A DNA stretch of 47,803 nucleotides from Opitutales bacterium. GTDB taxonomy: Bacteria; Verrucomicrobiota; Verrucomicrobiia; Opitutales; Seribacteraceae. A model generated the notes under the pieces. It did no database searches. It worked only from the letters and a program-made list of their open reading frames with translations, and was not told the DNA's origin. The DNA lies in the NCBI GenBank assembly GCA_029252505.1, contig JAQXBH010000129.1, positions 1 to 47,803 of the forward strand, in the 5' to 3' direction. This document shows, piece after piece, positions 44,114-47,803 of the stretch; position 1 is the stretch's first letter; each line of letters begins with the position of its first letter. The translations under genes and the position numbers were made by a program.

Positions 44114-45451
44114 ATGCCTGTAAAACAAAGGACTATTCGAAATGTACGCTCAATAAAGGGGAAATCTCTTCACACTGGTGAGGAAGTTAATCTCACAATA
44201 AGGCCCGCGGAAGAAAACCAAGGATTTGTATTTCGACGAGTTGACCTGTTTGGAAAACCAGAAATTATTCCTCTGTCCTCTAATGTAACCGAACTAGTTA
44301 GAAGTACGACAATTTCAAATGGAAATGCGAAGGTCCACACAATAGAACATGTTCTGAGTGCCCTTGCGGGTTGTGGAGTAGATAATGCAATTATTGAATT
44401 AGATGCAAGTGAACCCCCTATATTGGATGGATCATGCCGTCCTTTTGTAAATCTTGTATTAGAAGCTGAACCAGTAGAGCAAAATGTGGAAAGGGAGTAC
44501 TATTCATTACCCGAACCGCTTTCTGTAACTTCAGGGAATCGTTCAATGATTGCTCTTCCTTATGACGGATTTCGTATTACTTGTACTTCTGCGGATGATC
44601 GTGGCAGTCACGTTCAACATTTATCGATTGATTTGGATCCTGAGACCTTTGTTGCTCAGATTGCACCTGCTCGAACATTTACTGTATACGAAGATATAGA
44701 AGAATTACTTAAATTGGGAAAAATTCGTGGTGGAAGCCTGGACAGTGCGATTGTAATCAAGGGAGATAAGATTCTTTCAAAGGAACCGCTTCGATTTGAG
44801 GATGAATTTGTCCGTCATAAAATTTTAGATATAGTAGGCGATCTTGCATTATTAGGAAAACCTTTAAAAGCACATATAATTGCGGTTCGGCCTGGCCATT
44901 CTCTAAACTCAGATTTGACGAAAAAGATTGGGGAAAGGATGGTACAAAAAGGAAAAGTTATTTCCGAAAAGAAAAACAATAAATCCGTGGTTCTTCCAGA
45001 AGAGACCGAATTAGATATTCGACGTATTCTTGATGTTTTACCCCATCGATTCCCTTTTGTAATGATTGATCGAGTAATTTCAATTGAGGGTAATGAAGTT
45101 TTGGTTGGAATTAAAAATGTCAGTATTAATGAGCCGTTTTTTACCGGACATTTTCCAGGGCATCCCGTGATGCCAGGGGTACTTCAATTAGAAGCAATGG
45201 CCCAAGCTGCAGGGATTTTACTATTACGTCGAAGTTCTTCGGAAGGAAAAGTGGCGTTTTTTATGAGTGCAGATAAAGTTAAATTTAGGAAACCAGTTGT
45301 TCCTGGGGACCAACTTGTAATTACAGCTACCTTAGAAAAGGTAAGGGGGAACAAATTGGCAACTGCAAGCGTTGAATGTAAAGTTAATGATAAGGCGGTT
45401 TCTTCCGCAAAACTAATGTTTGCAATAGTAGACGCGGGGGATGAGAGTTAA
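44114..45451 (+). CDS. lpxC-fabZ: bifunctional LpxC-FabZ: UDP-acyl-GlcNAc deacetylase / hydroxyacyl-ACP dehydratase
   Basis: Residues 1 to about 285 are LpxC, the zinc deacetylase that commits UDP-3-O-acyl-GlcNAc to lipid A. It has the catalytic [12 protein letters not shown], the [14 protein letters not shown] zinc His/Asp, and PGHS. A Lys-rich linker ([13 protein letters not shown]) joins FabZ (about 300-445), with [33 protein letters not shown] (catalytic His and Glu) and [15 protein letters not shown]. The fusion is known in Bacteroidetes and some Verrucomicrobia. The stop overlaps the lpxA start by one base. Confidence 0.95.
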   Translation: MPVKQRTIRNVRSIKGKSLHTGEEVNLTIRPAEENQGFVFRRVDLFGKPEIIPLSSNVTELVRSTTISNGNAKVHTIEHVLSALAGCGVDNAIIELDASEPPILDGSCRPFVNLVLEAEPVEQNVEREYYSLPEPLSVTSGNRSMIALPYDGFRITCTSADDRGSHVQHLSIDLDPETFVAQIAPARTFTVYEDIEELLKLGKIRGGSLDSAIVIKGDKILSKEPLRFEDEFVRHKILDIVGDLALLGKPLKAHIIAVRPGHSLNSDLTKKIGERMVQKGKVISEKKNNKSVVLPEETELDIRRILDVLPHRFPFVMIDRVISIEGNEVLVGIKNVSINEPFFTGHFPGHPVMPGVLQLEAMAQAAGILLLRRSSSEGKVAFFMSADKVKFRKPVVPGDQLVITATLEKVRGNKLATASVECKVNDKAVSSAKLMFAIVDAGDES

Positions 45452-46230
45452 TGTCTACATCGGTGCATTCTCTTGCAATCGTTGAAGATGGTGCTCAGCT
45501 CGGGCAGAATGTAGTAGTGGAGGCATTTGCTTTAATTGGTAAAAACGCAATTTTAGGTGATGGTACGATTATTCGACATCATGCAACTGTAGAGGGTAAA
45601 TCGACACTTGGGAAAAATAATGAAGTTTACCCTTATGCACTAATTGGTGGATTAACTCATGATCTCAAGTATTCAGGAGGAGAACCTGGGCTAGTTATCG
45701 GAGATAACAACACCTTTCGGGAATACGTCACAGCCCATGTTGCTACAGATGGCAATGATTGCACTGTGATTGGTTCTGACAATGTATTTCTTGCATATAG
45801 TCACGTTGCCCACGATTGTAAGGTTGGCAACCATCTCGTAATGAGCAGTCAATCTGCCCTTGGCGGGCATGTTGAGGTAGCCGATCATGTTAATATTGGT
45901 TGGGGCGTTGGCGTCCATCAATTTTGCCGATTGGGGAGACACTGTATGATTTCTGCCTGTTCTAAACTAGTTCAAGATGTTCCTCCTTTCATGCTAGCGG
46001 ATGGATCTCCTGCAGAAGTTCGTTCAATTAACAAAGTGGGGATGGAACGGACAGGCTTTACAAAGACAGATCTAGATGTGGCTAAGGGGGTTTTTAAAGT
46101 TTTATATCGGGGAGATTTGAACCGTAGGCAGGCAGTGAAGCATTTACAGAATGGATCTAACTTAGCGGCAGAAAAAATTACCCAAGAAATTATACAATTT
46201 ACCGAGCTTAGTAACAGGGGAATTGCTTAA
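45451..46230 (+). CDS. lpxA: UDP-N-acetylglucosamine acyltransferase
   Basis: It transfers the 3-hydroxyacyl chain to UDP-GlcNAc, the first lipid A step. The left-handed beta-helix hexapeptide repeats fill residues 1-190. The catalytic His lies in YSHVAHDCKVGNH, and the substrate segments GGLTHDLKYSGGEPG and VHQFCRLGRHCMIS are typical. The C-terminal helical domain is complete (259 residues). It overlaps lpxC-fabZ by one base (TAATG), so acyl-ACP supply and the first two lipid A steps are coupled. Confidence 0.95.
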   Translation: MSTSVHSLAIVEDGAQLGQNVVVEAFALIGKNAILGDGTIIRHHATVEGKSTLGKNNEVYPYALIGGLTHDLKYSGGEPGLVIGDNNTFREYVTAHVATDGNDCTVIGSDNVFLAYSHVAHDCKVGNHLVMSSQSALGGHVEVADHVNIGWGVGVHQFCRLGRHCMISACSKLVQDVPPFMLADGSPAEVRSINKVGMERTGFTKTDLDVAKGVFKVLYRGDLNRRQAVKHLQNGSNLAAEKITQEIIQFTELSNRGIA

Positions 46231-46273
46231 TATATTCAATTGGCTCTGCTGAATCCTTTAACAGAACTAAATA

Positions 46274-46588
46274 TCAGGAATTTTTTGTTAGGCTTTCCAG
46301 ATCTCGGAGGTATCCCCAAGAATAAATTCCCGTGGAATGACCATCAGAAAATAGTATACGAATTGCGTAATTTCCGATTGTAGAGACTTTAATAATTTTG
46401 ATGTTCGGATATTCGGTTTTTACTTGGCCACCACTGACCTGACCAAAGATATCTGTTTCCCCTTTATTTTCTGCACTAGGGGATTGAGACCGCAACAGAG
46501 GTGCCTCAATGTAACTTTCCTCTCCATTTGGCCATTGAAGAGCAAGAGTATTTCCAATTACATCAATCCGAGTAGGAGATGAAATCAT
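46274..46588 (-). CDS. DUF971 family protein
   Basis: A 104-residue single-domain protein of the DUF971 type (the N-terminal domain of gamma-butyrobetaine hydroxylase). It shows LALQWPNGEESYIEAPLLR, VSTIGNYAIRILFSDGHSTG and IYSWGYLRDLESL. The usual Cys-containing stretch after LR (CPCA type) is here SQSPSAENKGE, without cysteine, so any metal binding of the standard type is doubtful. It follows the acidic protein gene at 46590 by one base and is probably co-transcribed with it. Confidence 0.85.
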   Translation of the reverse strand: MISSPTRIDVIGNTLALQWPNGEESYIEAPLLRSQSPSAENKGETDIFGQVSGGQVKTEYPNIKIIKVSTIGNYAIRILFSDGHSTGIYSWGYLRDLESLTKNS

Positions 46589-46589
46589 T

Positions 46590-47144
46590 TTATATAAAGG
46601 AATCTAGACTGTTTCCTGCAGAGGGTGGTTCAGATGAGTCCGAACCGCTTTGATAATAGGGGTCGAGTACTTCATTTGAATTGGGTCTGCTAAAATCTTC
46701 TCCTCTCTCGGCGGCTTTATTAAAGTCTTCCATTTCCTGATCAATTAATTCCTGCTGTAGGTCTTTATCTTGAAGTTCCCGATCCAAGCTTCTTTCATCC
46801 CAGTATCGATCATTGTGAAATTGGCTTGGTTTTGGTTCATTAGGTAAATCAGTGGGTTTAACCACTTCCCAATCGGGGTTTCTTGTGCTGTCTAGTCCAG
46901 CGTCGTCGACATTATCAACACTTTCAAGAGGAATACCTGGGTGTGAGGTTTGGGTTTGTTGTTCAAGAGTTTCATCCTGTGCCAACGAACCAGAGAGGTG
47001 AATTGGGTCAGGGGATTTTGTGACTTTCTCAGAGCTTTCATTACCAACTTCGGGGACTTCAAGAGAAGATTCAGTTTCACGCCTAAGTTGCATTTCTCGG
47101 TGTAAATTTTCAGAATTCACATGATCGCTTGATGAAGTTTCCAT
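46590..47144 (-). CDS. acidic, probably disordered protein
   Basis: This is a 184-residue protein very rich in Glu, Asp, Ser, Pro and Asn with hardly any hydrophobic core. One charged helical stretch stands out (RYWDERSLDRELQDKDLQQE, then LIDQEMEDFNKAAERGED). No signal peptide, membrane segment or known domain is seen. The ATG at 47144 is the first in frame. It is probably the first gene of a two-gene unit with DUF971. No function is proposed. Confidence 0.65.
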   Translation of the reverse strand: METSSSDHVNSENLHREMQLRRETESSLEVPEVGNESSEKVTKSPDPIHLSGSLAQDETLEQQTQTSHPGIPLESVDNVDDAGLDSTRNPDWEVVKPTDLPNEPKPSQFHNDRYWDERSLDRELQDKDLQQELIDQEMEDFNKAAERGEDFSRPNSNEVLDPYYQSGSDSSEPPSAGNSLDSFI

Positions 47145-47265
47145 GTCTCAAAGATGGTAATTATAGGCTAAATTTGCAAATCCTAAAATTTTTAACGGTA
47201 ATTTGTAATTCAAAAATCCTAAATTTTTCATTGCCACCATTAATAATTTTGCCATGATTAAATGC

Positions 47266-47436
47266 ATGGCTAGAGACACTATCATACTTGAATGCACAGT
47301 TGCGCGCAAAGAGGGGAAACAACCTTCCCGTTACATGGCTTCCCGTAATAAGAAGCTTCAAAGCGATCCGGTTGAGAAAATGAAATACAACCGTTTTCTG
47401 CGTAAGCACACTTTACACAAAGAAATTAAGAGCTAA
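47266..47436 (+). CDS. rpmG: 50S ribosomal protein L33
   Basis: This 56-residue ribosomal protein has typical L33 features: an N-terminal ARDTIILECTVARKEGKQPS, YMASRNKKLQSDPVEKMKYN and the C-terminal RFLRKHTLHKE. It has one cysteine (LEC) and lacks the four-Cys zinc pairs of C+ L33 forms, so it is a C-minus, zinc-independent type. ATG 47266 fits the family; ATG 47254 adds four residues. It is convergent with the Mrp-type gene 28 bases downstream. Confidence 0.92.
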   Translation: MARDTIILECTVARKEGKQPSRYMASRNKKLQSDPVEKMKYNRFLRKHTLHKEIKS

Positions 47437-47464
47437 TTCTCTAATTTCAGCTGTTTTCTCTCGT

Positions 47465-47803
47465 TCAGTTTAAAATCGAGAGTATTTCTTTCGCCACAAT
47501 CGTAATCGCTTTGCTCGCAAAGTGGTCAGGATTGGTTACCACAATCGGTAGCCCGTGATCACCTCCCATTCTTATTTCCTCGTGTATGGGAACCTCTCCA
47601 AGAAATGCAGTAGAGAGTGCTTGTGCCGTCATGGGACCCCCTCCCTTACCAAATAGATGCGACTTCTCTTTTGTTTCCTCGTTGAGAAGAAAGCTCATAT
47701 TTTCAATCACTCCGAGAATTGGAACATTTACCTTCTCAAACATTCTTGCCCCTCTCCGGGCAACATCTACCGCCGCTTTTTGTGGGGTAGTAACAATAAC
47801 TAC
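47465..47803 (-). CDS. mrp: Mrp/ApbC-type P-loop ATPase, C-terminal part
   Basis: The frame is open to the window edge, so only 112 C-terminal residues are seen. They match Mrp/ApbC/Nbp35-type iron-sulfur carrier ATPases: VIVTTPQKAAVDVARRGARM, the VPILGVIENMSF strand-loop, LFGKGGGP, FLGEVPIHEEIRMGGDHGLP and IVV. The CxxC pair usually found just after ENMSxF is replaced by LNEET, without cysteine. The Walker A region lies outside the window. Confidence 0.9.
   Translation of the reverse strand, partial: VVIVTTPQKAAVDVARRGARMFEKVNVPILGVIENMSFLLNEETKEKSHLFGKGGGPMTAQALSTAFLGEVPIHEEIRMGGDHGLPIVVTNPDHFASKAITIVAKEILSILN

Overview
This is an AT-rich (roughly 40% GC by eye), densely packed bacterial chromosome segment carrying mostly housekeeping genes. 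No insertion sequence, integrase, phage gene or CRISPR array is visible. The best guess is a marine-type Verrucomicrobiota, probably Opitutae-like. The evidence is a member of the Planctomycetes/Verrucomicrobia-restricted Minf_1886 family (22220-22627), a fused LpxC-FabZ gene followed by lpxA (an arrangement also known from Bacteroidetes), large secreted coiled-coil and Sel1 proteins, and mostly weak Shine-Dalgarno sites. This assignment is inference.

Layout. 1-150 is the tail of an unknown gene. A tRNA-Ser(GGA) follows on the minus strand. 419-14080 is a 13-gene respiratory complex I operon, nuoBCDEFGHIJKLMN, with no nuoA beside it. It ends against a minus-strand tRNA-Leu(UAG). 14326-20145 encodes a secreted, cysteine-free coiled-coil protein of 1939 residues. 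It faces a secreted Sel1-repeat protein across a 361-base gene-free gap. 21979-23199 holds three small genes: a zinc-ribbon membrane protein, Minf_1886 and an excisionase-like DNA-binding protein. 23303-25350 is fructose-bisphosphate aldolase plus transaldolase. Then come a small ribbon-helix-helix-like gene, a YyaL/SSP411-type thioredoxin-fold protein (minus strand) and mutL. 29711-34325 holds a lipoprotein aldose 1-epimerase, glycogen phosphorylase and a DUF3108 periplasmic protein. A minus-strand LysR regulator is divergent from a compact run yggS, sirB1-like, aroE, prepilin peptidase. Pyruvate carboxylase, a secreted leucine-rich-repeat protein, lpxC-fabZ and lpxA follow. The right end has a DUF971 protein, an acidic disordered protein, ribosomal protein L33 and the C-terminal part of an Mrp-type P-loop ATPase.

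Together the genes describe a Gram-negative heterotroph. Complex I drives NADH oxidation, and aldolase, transaldolase, phosphorylase, mutarotase and pyruvate carboxylase form a central carbon set. LpxC/FabZ/LpxA make lipid A. Several secreted or lipid-anchored structural proteins point to an elaborate envelope.

The most unusual items are the giant coiled-coil protein, a MutL whose endonuclease signature motifs are all altered, the missing nuoA, a DNA-binding protein that joins an integrase-arm-like N-terminus to an excisionase-like helix-turn-helix, and an LRR protein with calcium-loop-like inserts. I did not find clear evidence for a wholly new multi-gene system.
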